From NCBI GenBank assembly GCA_050944415.1, contig JBMNRA010000057.1, positions 1 to 17,965 of the forward strand: a stretch of DNA of 17,965 nucleotides, read 5' to 3'. The stretch comes from Ruminococcus_G sp050944415 (GTDB taxonomy: Bacteria; Bacillota; Clostridia; Lachnospirales; Lachnospiraceae). The stretch's first letter is position 1. Each line of letters begins with the position of its first letter. Made by a program: the position numbers and the translations under genes. This document shows positions 1 through 7,747 of the stretch, one piece after another. Below the pieces are notes generated by a model. It did not search any database. It saw only the letters and a program-made list of their open reading frames with translations, and was not told where the DNA came from.

Positions 1-1
1 C

Positions 2-289
2 GGTCTTGCGGCGCTGGCCGGCGTGCTGCTGTGCTCCTCTTATCCTTCCCTGAATCCTTATACCGGTTCAATGCCCGGCATCAAAGCTTTCGTGGCAGCA
101 GTCTTTGGAGGGATCGGTTCCATTCCGGGGGCCATGATCGGCGGTATTCTGCTGGGTGTGATAGAAATACTCGGCAGGGCATATATTTCATCACAGCTGT
201 CAGACGCGATAGTATTTGCGGTGCTGATTATTGTGCTGCTGGTGAAACCTACCGGTATTCTGGGCAAAAAAATTCAGGAGAAAGTGTAG
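2..289 (+). CDS. livH: Branched-chain amino-acid ABC transporter permease LivH, C-terminal part (5' end outside window)
   Basis: The frame is open from the window edge and gives the last 95 residues of a permease. The visible part holds the conserved LivH/LivM-type stretch FGGIGSIPGAMIGG, followed by a membrane helix (VFAVLIIVLLV) and the usual short tail KPTGILGKK. LivH forms the inner-membrane channel with LivM and is driven by LivG and LivF; together they import leucine, isoleucine and valine, or related hydrophobic substrates, delivered by an extracellular binding protein. That binding protein is not in the window and presumably lies to the left. The gene ends 9 bases before livM, so the two are surely co-transcribed. 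Family assignment is firm; the exact substrate is inferred from the family only. Confidence 0.9.
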   Translation, partial: GLAALAGVLLCSSYPSLNPYTGSMPGIKAFVAAVFGGIGSIPGAMIGGILLGVIEILGRAYISSQLSDAIVFAVLIIVLLVKPTGILGKKIQEKV

Positions 290-298
290 GGGGATAAA

Positions 299-1369
299 AT
301 GGTGAAAAAAATGAACAGACAGACAAAAAGCAATATGATTACCTATGGTATTGTTATTGTTGCATTTATAATCATACAGCTGCTTTTAAGCACAGGAAAT
401 CTTTCCAGTCTGATGGAGGGACTTCTGGTACCTCTCTGTGTATATGTAATTCTGGCTCTTTCTCTGAATCTGGTTGTCGGTATTCTGGGAGAGCTGAGTC
501 TGGGACATGCAGGGTTCATGTGTGTGGGAGCTTTTACCGGCGCATTCTTTTCCAAATGTGTGGAAGGGGTAATTACGGTTTCCATTGTGCGGTTTATTCT
601 GGCATTGATACTGGGAGCTCTCGCTGCCGGTATTTTCGGAATCCTGATCGGTATCCCGGTATTGCGTCTCCGGGGTGACTACCTGGCTATCGTTACGCTG
701 GCTTTCGGAGAAATTATCAAGAATCTGGTCAATGTTCTTTTCATCGGAAGAGACAGCAATGGTTTTCATTTTTCCACAAAAGATTCCATTTCCCTGAACC
801 TGCAGCCGGATGGCGAAGTACTGATAAACGGGCCGCAGGGAATCACCGGAACGCCCCAGGATTCTACTTTCCTGATCGGAATTATTCTGGTTTTGATTAC
901 TCTTTTTATCATTCTGAACATGATAAATTCCCGGGACGGCAGGGCTATTATGGCTATCCGTGATAACAGGATTGCGGCGGAATCGGTGGGAATTAATATT
1001 ACGAAATACAAACTGATGGCTTTTGCTGTATCAGCGGCCATCGCAGGAGCGGCAGGCGTTCTGTATGCTCATAATCTTTCCACGCTGACTGCACTGCCCA
1101 AAAACTTCGGGTATAATATGTCGATTACGATTCTGGTCTTTGTGGTGCTGGGAGGAATTGGAAATATGCGCGGCTCCATTATCGCCGCAGTCGTTCTGAC
1201 TCTCCTTCCGGAACTGCTGCGCGGTCTTTCAGACTATCGTATGCTGATCTATGCTATCGTTCTGATTCTGATGATGCTCTTTAACTGGGCGCCTAAGGCA
1301 CTGGAATGGAGAGAAAGGCATTCTCTTAAAGGACTGCTGCAAAAGAAGAAGAAGGCAAAGGAGGCGTAG
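299..1369 (+). CDS. livM: Branched-chain amino-acid ABC transporter permease LivM
   Basis: A 356-residue polytopic membrane protein, second permease of the Liv importer. It shows the LivM signature around residues 54-73 (LSLNLVVGILGELSLGHAGF), the RLRGDYLAIVTLAFGEI segment at 123-139, a cytoplasmic coupling loop of the EAA type at about 214-232 (GRAIMAIRDN...) that docks on the ATPases, and a second glycine-rich motif at 283-297. Hydrophobic stretches cover most of the protein and the tail is basic (KKKKAK). The ATG at 299 is chosen because GGGGGA sits 5-6 bases upstream; the ATG at 311 is too far from it. It lies between livH and livG with very short gaps. Length is within the normal range of the family. 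Confidence 0.93.
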   Translation: MVKKMNRQTKSNMITYGIVIVAFIIIQLLLSTGNLSSLMEGLLVPLCVYVILALSLNLVVGILGELSLGHAGFMCVGAFTGAFFSKCVEGVITVSIVRFILALILGALAAGIFGILIGIPVLRLRGDYLAIVTLAFGEIIKNLVNVLFIGRDSNGFHFSTKDSISLNLQPDGEVLINGPQGITGTPQDSTFLIGIILVLITLFIILNMINSRDGRAIMAIRDNRIAAESVGINITKYKLMAFAVSAAIAGAAGVLYAHNLSTLTALPKNFGYNMSITILVFVVLGGIGNMRGSIIAAVVLTLLPELLRGLSDYRMLIYAIVLILMMLFNWAPKALEWRERHSLKGLLQKKKKAKEA

Positions 1370-1374
1370 GAAAG

Positions 1375-2133
1375 ATGGCATTATTGGATGTAAAGAATCT
1401 GGGGATTTCTTTCGGCGGCCTTCGTGCTGTCAACGGCGTTAACCTGACAATTGAGGAGGGAGAGCTGTATGGACTGATTGGCCCAAACGGTGCCGGAAAG
1501 ACTACCATATTTAATCTGCTGACGGGTGTTTATAAGCCGGATGAAGGCATTGTAAAACTGGACGGGACTGATATTACGGGAAAAAGGACCATTGATATCA
1601 ATAAGGCAGGCATAGCCAGGACTTTTCAGAATATCCGTCTGTTCAAGGATATGTCAGTGGCTGATAATGTAAAAGTCGGTCTTCATAATAAGCATCACTA
1701 TACTACCATTGAGGGGATTTTCCGGATGCCCCGGTACCGTCAGGTGGAAAAAGAGATGAACGAAACGGCTATGGAGCTTCTTCAGGTGTTTGGCCTGGAA
1801 AATGAGGCTCATCTGCTGGCCGCCAATCTCCCCTACGGAAAGCAGAGAAAGCTGGAGATCGCCAGAGCTCTGGCTACGGAGCCAAAACTGATTCTTCTGG
1901 ATGAACCTGCAGCCGGCATGAACCCTAATGAAACGAAAGAGCTGATGGAGACCATACAGTTTGTACGGGAGAAGTTCCATATGACAATTCTTCTGATTGA
2001 ACATGATATGAAGCTGGTATCCGGCATTTGTGAAAAACTGACAGTTTTGAATTTCGGAGAAGTTCTGGCTCAGGGGGATACCCGGGAGGTTTTGAATAAT
2101 CCGGAAGTAATCACGGCATATCTGGGAGAATAG
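1375..2133 (+). CDS. livG: Branched-chain amino-acid ABC transporter ATP-binding protein LivG
   Basis: A 252-residue ABC ATPase of the LivG type. The Walker A motif GPNGAGKT is at residues 36-43, the signature region LPYGKQRKLEIARAL at about 152-166, Walker B plus catalytic glutamate LILLDEP at 172-178, and the switch histidine at 210 (IEHDM). The insert after the Q-loop (residues about 104-125) and the C-terminal tail NNPEVITAYLGE are typical of LivG rather than LivF. It supplies half of the ATPase dimer that drives the LivHM channel. The ribosome binding site AGGAGG lies in the last codons of livM, which points to translational coupling. Confidence 0.94.
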   Translation: MALLDVKNLGISFGGLRAVNGVNLTIEEGELYGLIGPNGAGKTTIFNLLTGVYKPDEGIVKLDGTDITGKRTIDINKAGIARTFQNIRLFKDMSVADNVKVGLHNKHHYTTIEGIFRMPRYRQVEKEMNETAMELLQVFGLENEAHLLAANLPYGKQRKLEIARALATEPKLILLDEPAAGMNPNETKELMETIQFVREKFHMTILLIEHDMKLVSGICEKLTVLNFGEVLAQGDTREVLNNPEVITAYLGE

Positions 2134-2145
2134 GAGGAAGAATGT

Positions 2146-2856
2146 ATGGCAATGCTGGAGATAAAAGATCTGGAAGTCTACTATGGAGTCATCCAGGCAA
2201 TCAAAGGAGTTTCCTTTGAGGTAAATGAGGGCGAGGTTATTGCACTGATCGGTGCCAATGGAGCCGGAAAGACCACGATTCTTCATACTATTACCGGGCT
2301 TATCGCCCCGAAAAAGGGAACGGTGATTTTTGAAGGAACGGATATTACCCATATGCCGGCCCACAAGATTGTTTCCATGGGAATGGCGCATGTACCGGAA
2401 GGAAGACGCGTTTTTGCGGATTTTACAGTATATCAGAATCTGAAAATGGGTGCTTACACCAGGAAAGATAAAAAAGAAGTGGAAGAAACGCTGCAGATGG
2501 TATATGAACGGTTTCCGCGGCTGGAGGAGCGGAGAAATCAGCTGGCCGGAACTCTGTCGGGCGGAGAGCAGCAGATGCTGGCCATGGGGAGGGCCCTGAT
2601 GTCACATCCGAAGCTGATAGTAATGGATGAGCCTTCCATGGGACTTTCACCGATTCTGGTAAATGAAATTTTTGATATCATTCAGTCGGTAAGCGCCGGC
2701 GGAACTACAGTACTTCTTGTGGAGCAGAATGCGAAAAAGGCTCTCGGTATTGCGGACAGGGCTTACGTTCTGGAGACAGGAAACTTTGTGCTTTCAGGAG
2801 ATGCAAAAGAACTGATGAATAATGATTCTGTTAAAAAAGCCTATTTAGGCGAATAA
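2146..2856 (+). CDS. livF: Branched-chain amino-acid ABC transporter ATP-binding protein LivF
   Basis: A 236-residue ABC ATPase, partner of LivG. Walker A GANGAGKT is at residues 36-43, the signature LSGGEQQMLAMGRAL at 137-151, Walker B LIVMDEP at 157-163, and VEQNAKKAL at about 192-200, where LivF proteins carry Q in place of the usual switch histidine. The ATG at 2146 has AGGAGG eight bases upstream, overlapping the livG stop region; an in-frame ATG at 2152 is a less likely start. With livH, livM and livG it completes the membrane part of a branched-chain amino-acid importer. Family assignment is secure. Confidence 0.94.
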   Translation: MAMLEIKDLEVYYGVIQAIKGVSFEVNEGEVIALIGANGAGKTTILHTITGLIAPKKGTVIFEGTDITHMPAHKIVSMGMAHVPEGRRVFADFTVYQNLKMGAYTRKDKKEVEETLQMVYERFPRLEERRNQLAGTLSGGEQQMLAMGRALMSHPKLIVMDEPSMGLSPILVNEIFDIIQSVSAGGTTVLLVEQNAKKALGIADRAYVLETGNFVLSGDAKELMNNDSVKKAYLGE

Positions 2857-2872
2857 GCCGGGAGGTGCTGAT

Positions 2873-3493
2873 ATGGAAAATATTGTAATTACCATTGCCA
2901 GACAGTATGGAAGCGGCGGAAAAACCATCGGGGAAATGCTGGCAAAGGATCTGGGTATCCATTGCTACAACAGAGAAATCCTGAAACTGGCTTCGGAGGA
3001 CAGTGGAATTTCTGAAAAGCTTTTCGGCAAATCCGATGAAAGACTGGACATTGGTCTGCTTCAGAAGCTGACAACAAAAGTGTACAGCGGAGAGCTGATT
3101 AATCCGGAAAGCGATGGTTTTGTTTCCAAAGATAATCTTTTTAATTATCAGGCCAAGATTATCAAGCAGCTGGCACGCCAGGAATCCTGCGTGATTATTG
3201 GCCGGTGCGCGGATTTTATTCTGCGTAATTTTGACAATGTAGCCAGTGTGTTCGTTCATGCGGACCGGGAATTCTGTCTGGAGCAGGCCATGCTGCGCAA
3301 CAGTATGACACAAAAAGAGATGGAAAAATATATTGCCAAAGTGGATAAATACCGGGGAGATTTTTATCACCATTATACCGGCCGTGAATGGAACGACGCC
3401 AGAAATTATGATTTATGTCTGAACAGCAGGAAGCTGGGTTTTGAAAAGTGCGTTGAGGAAATTAAAAGTTATCTGAAGATAAGATTTGAGTAA
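2873..3493 (+). CDS. Cytidylate-kinase-like family protein
   Basis: A 206-residue soluble protein resembling the cytidylate-kinase-like P-loop family found widely in Firmicutes. The nucleotide-binding loop is ARQYGSGGKTIG at residues 9-20, the form seen in this family and not the exact GxxxxGK[ST] of classical Cmk. A second conserved segment, CVIIGRCADFIL, resembles the family's IIGRG-type core, and LNSRKLGFEKCVEEI near the C terminus also fits. It is not a normal cmk, and its substrate is unknown. It begins 16 bases after livF behind GGGAGGTG, so it is probably the last gene of the liv operon, and it ends directly before a long hairpin. The link to amino-acid import is not explained. Confidence 0.8.
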   Translation: MENIVITIARQYGSGGKTIGEMLAKDLGIHCYNREILKLASEDSGISEKLFGKSDERLDIGLLQKLTTKVYSGELINPESDGFVSKDNLFNYQAKIIKQLARQESCVIIGRCADFILRNFDNVASVFVHADREFCLEQAMLRNSMTQKEMEKYIAKVDKYRGDFYHHYTGREWNDARNYDLCLNSRKLGFEKCVEEIKSYLKIRFE

Positions 3494-3499
3494 AAAACA

Positions 3500-3530
3500 A
3501 AAAGGCTGTTGCTGCAGGCAACAGCCTTTT
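3500..3530. terminator. 13-bp perfect hairpin flanked by A and T runs, terminator-like
   Basis: The arms AAAAGGCTGTTGC (3500-3512) and GCAACAGCCTTTT (3518-3530) pair perfectly around a 5-base loop, starting 7 bases after the stop of the kinase-like gene. On the plus strand only four T follow the GC-rich stem and all of them are part of the hairpin, so plus-strand termination may be partial. On the minus strand the stem is followed by TTTTTGTTTTTT, a much better tract. It most likely ends the liv operon, perhaps incompletely, and could block antisense transcription. Confidence 0.7.
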
Positions 3531-3553
3531 GAAGGTGGTGCAGGGAGAAATTC

Positions 3554-4270
3554 ATGAAGGATAGTCTGTGGATTGTAATACCGGCTTACAATGAGGAAAA
3601 AAATATCGGAACTGTAATAGAAGAATGGCATAAAATCGCAGAAAGTACAGGGAAAGATTCCCGGCTTCTGCTGGTGGATGACGGAAGCAGGGATAAAACG
3701 AGAGAAATTGCGGTTCATATGCAGAAAAGTCATCCCCGGCTGGCGGTAGTGACAAAGGCAAACGGCGGCCACGGCGCGGCAGTTCTTTATGGCTATCATT
3801 ACGCCATATCCCACGGGGCGGAATTTATTTTCCAGACAGATTCAGACGGACAGACATTGCCGGAAGAATTCTGGCCGCTCTGGAAGGATAGAGAGAAGGC
3901 CGGCCTGCTGCTGGGTTCCAGACGCCGCCGTCAGGACGGTCTGGGGCGTGTGCTGGTCACAAAGGCTCTGAAAGTAATTGTATTTCTGAATTTCGGCGTG
4001 TGGATGGAAGATATCAATACTCCGTTCCGTCTGATGAAAAGCAGGGAATTGAAAAAAATACTGAAGCTTGTACCGGCGGATTATCATCTGGCCAACGTGA
4101 TCATCAGTGTGCTGTACAGGAAAAGCAAAAAAACGTTAAAATATTATCCGATCACCTTTCGCCCCCGTCAGGGAGGGGAAAATTCTGTAAATTTCCGGAA
4201 AATATTTTCTATGGGACGCCGTGCTATAGCAGAGTTCTGTTACATGAGGAAAAAATACAGAACAATATAG
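3554..4270 (+). CDS. Family 2 glycosyltransferase (dolichol-phosphate-mannose-synthase-like)
   Basis: A 238-residue soluble GT-A enzyme. Visible motifs are IPAYNEE at residues 9-15, LLVDDGSRDKT at 39-49 (nucleotide-sugar binding), the DSD metal site at 96-98 within QTDSDGQ, INTPFRLM at about 154-161, and FRPRQGGENSVN at 202-213. These resemble polyprenyl-phosphate sugar synthases of the DPM1 type. There is no C-terminal membrane helix, so it probably works at the inner face of the membrane as a peripheral protein. The start has AGGGAGA upstream. It lies 9 bases before a polytopic DUF2298 gene, and the likely role is to charge a lipid carrier with a sugar used by that protein. Sugar and acceptor are unknown. 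Confidence 0.87.
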   Translation: MKDSLWIVIPAYNEEKNIGTVIEEWHKIAESTGKDSRLLLVDDGSRDKTREIAVHMQKSHPRLAVVTKANGGHGAAVLYGYHYAISHGAEFIFQTDSDGQTLPEEFWPLWKDREKAGLLLGSRRRRQDGLGRVLVTKALKVIVFLNFGVWMEDINTPFRLMKSRELKKILKLVPADYHLANVIISVLYRKSKKTLKYYPITFRPRQGGENSVNFRKIFSMGRRAIAEFCYMRKKYRTI

Positions 4271-4279
4271 GAGGTTTCA

Positions 4280-6436
4280 ATGGATACTTGTTTTATCTGG
4301 TGGGCAGTCATCCTGGTTCTGGGAGCATCTTTTATGCCCATGTCCAAGATGCTGTTTCGGGACTTCAGAGATGGAGGATGGCTGTTTTCAAAAGTTCTGG
4401 GGGTGGCTGTTCCGGGCTTCCTTGTATGGGTTCTGGTCTGCTGCGGCATTCTGCCTTTTCAGCCGGCTGCCTGTATCGGAGTTGCTCTGTTCTGTATTAT
4501 TGTAAATATCGGTATTTTCTGGTACCGTATAAAAAAGGGGAAAAGTGTTTTCTGGCTGACACGGGATAACGGGATCCTCATTCTGGGAGAGGAAATTCTT
4601 TTTCTGCTTCTGTTTCTGGGCTGGACATATCTGGCCGGTTTTCATGCAGCCGCCTACGGGACGGAAAAATTTATGGATTATGGGTTTATGGCGTCTATGA
4701 TGAGAAGTGAGACGCTTCCCGCCCCTGATATCTGGTATGCGGGCGAGGCCATTAATTACTATTACGGCGGGCAGTATTTTGCGGTTTTTCTTACCAAGAT
4801 GACGTTTACCAGAATTCAGGAGACTTACCATGTGATGCGAACTTTGGTGGCGGCTCTGGCATTTGTTCTGCCCTTTGCGCTGGTAAGACAGATATGGGAA
4901 GACCGTACGACGGCGGGAAAAAGACGGGCGAGGGCCGCCGTTCCTGCGGGAGTACTGGCCGGCATGGCGGTTTCCATGGCGGGAAACATGCATTACGTAC
5001 TGGCGGCTCATCTGCTGAAGTGGTTTCGGGGATTCCTGGGGCATGACAGCGACTATACTTACTGGTTTCCCAATTCTACCAGATATATCGGATATTACCC
5101 GGAAGGCAATGATAAGACGATCCATGAATTTCCAGCCTATTCTTTTGTGCTGGGGGATCTTCACGCCCACGTGGTCAATCTGATGTTTGTACTTTTGCTG
5201 TTAGGTATGATCTATGCATATATGAAACGGCCCCTGATTACTGCCGGGGAGCGGAAGAGTATGGGTATGTGGGAACGGATAAAAAAGGATTTCCTTCAGG
5301 TGCACCTGGTGATGTTTGCTCTCCTTACGGGGATTTTTCATTTCACAAACTACTGGGATTTCGCCATTTATTTTGTGGTAATTATGGCGGTGATTGTGTA
5401 CCGGAACCTGCGGGAAGGCGGTTTTTCCTGGCGGTATACTGTGATAAAGAGTGCGGTGCAGGGGATCTGGCTGTTCCTCTTGTCTTCTCTGGCTGCCTTG
5501 CCTTTTACGGCCAGTTTTAAAACCATGGTTTCCGGAATCGCCCTGGCACAGAACCACAGTTCCATCAAGCAGCTGCTTGTGGTATGGGGACTTCCCTTCG
5601 TCATGTGTATCGTATTTCTGGTCTGGATGATCCGGGCGGCAGTAAAGAATAGAGGAAACTTGGGACGATTCCAGAGTGTTTTCTGCAGACTGCATTTTCA
5701 GGATTTGTACATCGGAGGTTTGGCTCTCTGTGCTATTGGGCTGGTTCTGGTGCCGGAGATCATTTACGTGCGGGATATCTATGAAGAAGGATATGCGCGG
5801 GCAAACACCATGTTTAAGCTGACCTATCAGGCTTTTACACTTTTCGGAATTTGCATGGCCTATATTCTGGTGCGTTTTTTGCTGCACCGTTCCAGAGGCC
5901 TGTATATTACAGGCATTGTGACAGGTATATGTCTGGTGTCCACCTTCGGATATATTATCAATGCCGGTTCCGCCTGGTATGGCAGCGATCTTTCGCTGGA
6001 GGCTTTTCCGGGATTGGATGCCACCGCTTATCTTGCGGAAGATTTTCCGGAGGATGCGGACGCTATAGCATGGCTGAATGAAAATGTGGAGGGCAGTCCT
6101 GTCATTGTGGAAGCCTGCGGCGACAGCTACTCGGATTACGAGAGAGTTTCCGCGATGACGGGTCTTCCCTGCGTGATGGGATGGTATGTTCACGAATGGT
6201 TGTGGCGCGGTGATGTGGAGGCCCTTAATGAAAGGCGGGATGATGTGGAAAAAATCTATACATCCGAAGATGAGGAGACCGTAAAAAATCTTCTGGACAA
6301 ATACGATGTGAAATATTTGTATGTGGGATCACTGGAGCGTGAAAAATACGGAGTACTGGATGATGAAATGCTCCGCAGCCTGGGGGACGTGGTTTTTGAG
6401 AAAAATAATACGTATATTATTGAAATAAGCAGATAA
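4280..6436 (+). CDS. DUF2298 / YYY-type polytopic membrane protein, probable GT-C-like glycosyltransferase
   Basis: A 718-residue protein with many hydrophobic helices (for example about 5-20, 40-57, 62-80, 104-121, 186-201, 300-314, 341-375, 393-410, 436-452, 476-491, 517-534, 541-560) and a soluble C-terminal part. Family marks are NYYYGGQY at 159-166, which carries the tyrosine triplet; HEFPAY and GDLHAH within 282-297; ARANTMFKLTYQAF at about 506-519; and EACGDSYSDYERVSAMTGLP at 611-630, followed by GWYVHEWLWRG. The family is known mainly from Archaea and Chloroflexi and has no settled function. Its layout, many helices plus a soluble tail, resembles lipid-linked-sugar transferases. AGGAGG overlaps the stop of the upstream GT2 gene, so the two are coupled. 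A role in transferring the GT2 product outside the cell is inference. Confidence 0.82.
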   Translation: MDTCFIWWAVILVLGASFMPMSKMLFRDFRDGGWLFSKVLGVAVPGFLVWVLVCCGILPFQPAACIGVALFCIIVNIGIFWYRIKKGKSVFWLTRDNGILILGEEILFLLLFLGWTYLAGFHAAAYGTEKFMDYGFMASMMRSETLPAPDIWYAGEAINYYYGGQYFAVFLTKMTFTRIQETYHVMRTLVAALAFVLPFALVRQIWEDRTTAGKRRARAAVPAGVLAGMAVSMAGNMHYVLAAHLLKWFRGFLGHDSDYTYWFPNSTRYIGYYPEGNDKTIHEFPAYSFVLGDLHAHVVNLMFVLLLLGMIYAYMKRPLITAGERKSMGMWERIKKDFLQVHLVMFALLTGIFHFTNYWDFAIYFVVIMAVIVYRNLREGGFSWRYTVIKSAVQGIWLFLLSSLAALPFTASFKTMVSGIALAQNHSSIKQLLVVWGLPFVMCIVFLVWMIRAAVKNRGNLGRFQSVFCRLHFQDLYIGGLALCAIGLVLVPEIIYVRDIYEEGYARANTMFKLTYQAFTLFGICMAYILVRFLLHRSRGLYITGIVTGICLVSTFGYIINAGSAWYGSDLSLEAFPGLDATAYLAEDFPEDADAIAWLNENVEGSPVIVEACGDSYSDYERVSAMTGLPCVMGWYVHEWLWRGDVEALNERRDDVEKIYTSEDEETVKNLLDKYDVKYLYVGSLEREKYGVLDDEMLRSLGDVVFEKNNTYIIEISR

Positions 6437-6448
6437 TTTCTATATAAT
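6420..6448 (+). promoter_or_regulatory. Sigma-A-type promoter for the coaBC operon
   Basis: TTGAAA (6420-6425) and TATAAT (6443-6448) are separated by exactly 17 bases, a near-consensus housekeeping promoter. The expected start is near 6455, giving a leader of about 37 bases to the coaBC ATG. The -35 element lies within the last codons of the DUF2298 gene, whose stop is at 6434-6436. It makes the coaBC run independent of the upstream glycosyltransferase pair, although no terminator separates them. Confidence 0.7.
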
Positions 6449-6491
6449 CAGGAATGTATAGAAACGAGAAACGGTAAAGGAAGGGAAAGAA

Positions 6492-7682
6492 ATGTTGGAA
6501 GGCAGGACCGTGATTCTGGGCGTGTCCGGAGGGATTGCCGCTTATAAAACGGCGTCTCTTGCCAGTATGCTGGTAAAGCAGCAGGCGGATGTGCACGTGA
6601 TAATGACAGCTCATGCAGTGAATTTTATTAATCCCATTACATTTGAAACTCTGACCGGAAACAAATGTATTGTGGATACTTTTGATAGAAATTTTCAGCA
6701 CAATGTGGAACATGTGTCGCTGGGAAAGCGTGCGGATGTGATGATGGTGGCGCCGGCAACGGCCAATGTGCTCGGCAAAATGGCCAATGGGATTGCCGAT
6801 GATATGCTGACCACCACCTTTCTGGCCTGCCGTTGTCCCATTCTGCTGGCGCCGGCCATGAATACGGCCATGTATCAGAATCCTATTGTGCAGGACAATA
6901 TGAAAAAACTGAAGGGATATGGATGTGAGATTATCGGGGCGGCCAGCGGATGGCTTGCCTGCGGCGACAGCGGGGAAGGAAAAATGCCGGAGCCCGGGGT
7001 GCTGTATTCCTATATCGAAAAGGAAATTGCCTGTAAAAAGGATCTGGCAGGCAGAAAAGTGCTGGTGACGGCAGGTCCCACCAGAGAAGCTCTGGATCCG
7101 GTTCGGTATATTACCAATCATTCTTCCGGGAAAATGGGCTATGCACTGGCAAAGGCGGCTATGCTTCGGGGAGCGGAGGTGACGCTGGTAACGGGACCTT
7201 CATCCATTGAACCGCCTCCCTTTGTAAACGTGATACCTGTTGTCACTGCGGAAGATATGTTTCAGGCGGTGACAGGTCATTTCGAAGATCAGGATATTGT
7301 GATCAAGGCAGCGGCGGTGGCTGATTATCGTCCGGCCAGTGTAAAAAATGAAAAAGTAAAGAAAAAAGAGGAACGCTTTATGCTCCCCATGGAGCGTACC
7401 AGAGATATTCTGAAATATCTGGGGGAGCATAAAAGATCAAATCAGTTTCTGTGTGGATTTTCCATGGAAACGGAGCATATGATCAGTAATTCCAGGGAAA
7501 AGCTTGCGAAGAAGCATCTGGACATGATTGTGGCAAACAATCTGAAAGAGGCCGGAGCCGGATTCCAGGCGGATACCAATGTGGTAACCCTGATTACACA
7601 GGAAGAAGAAATCTCTCTTGGCCTTATGAGCAAAGAAGAGGTAGCACATTCTATCCTGGATAAGATATTGAGCAACTTGTAA
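6492..7682 (+). CDS. coaBC: Bifunctional phosphopantothenoylcysteine decarboxylase / phosphopantothenate-cysteine ligase
   Basis: A 396-residue cytosolic enzyme that joins cysteine to 4'-phosphopantothenate using CTP (CoaB) and then decarboxylates the product with FMN (CoaC), giving 4'-phosphopantetheine. The N-terminal CoaC half shows GVSGGIAAYK at 10-19, the active-site histidine segment (VEHVSLGKRAD, from about 72), PAMNTAMY at 121-128 and the substrate-recognition flap with Cys157 (ACGDSGEGKMPEPG). The C-terminal CoaB half starts near residue 185, with VTAGPTREALDPVRYITNHS and SGKMG (192-215), AAAVADYRP (273-281) and the lysine cluster KNEKVKKK at 285-292. Length is that of complete enzymes. 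The start follows GGAAGGGA. It is first in a run that also carries pantothenate import and kinase genes. Confidence 0.96.
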   Translation: MLEGRTVILGVSGGIAAYKTASLASMLVKQQADVHVIMTAHAVNFINPITFETLTGNKCIVDTFDRNFQHNVEHVSLGKRADVMMVAPATANVLGKMANGIADDMLTTTFLACRCPILLAPAMNTAMYQNPIVQDNMKKLKGYGCEIIGAASGWLACGDSGEGKMPEPGVLYSYIEKEIACKKDLAGRKVLVTAGPTREALDPVRYITNHSSGKMGYALAKAAMLRGAEVTLVTGPSSIEPPPFVNVIPVVTAEDMFQAVTGHFEDQDIVIKAAAVADYRPASVKNEKVKKKEERFMLPMERTRDILKYLGEHKRSNQFLCGFSMETEHMISNSREKLAKKHLDMIVANNLKEAGAGFQADTNVVTLITQEEEISLGLMSKEEVAHSILDKILSNL

Positions 7683-7747
7683 ACGCCCCGCAGGGGAAGA
7701 GACATGTATTGTATCCCGAAAAGAGGGAACAGTAACAGGAGGAAAAA

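Noticed and set aside
1828..1875. Unusual LivG signature LPYGKQ instead of LSGGQ
   Set aside because: LivG proteins commonly depart from LSGGQ at this place (a Y-G form), so it is not evidence of an inactive ATPase.
1654..2391. 245-codon open frame on the minus strand
   Set aside because: It is opposite livG and livF, whose ABC motifs are complete; the antisense product shows no domain.
5201..6193. 330-codon open frame on the minus strand
   Set aside because: It lies wholly opposite the DUF2298 gene, its protein is rich in His, Gln and Pro with no recognisable motif, and no ribosome binding site precedes it.
7683..7747. Riboswitch between coaBC and the S component gene
   Set aside because: Only 65 bases with small weak hairpins (CCCC-GCA-GGGG); no known aptamer core was recognised.
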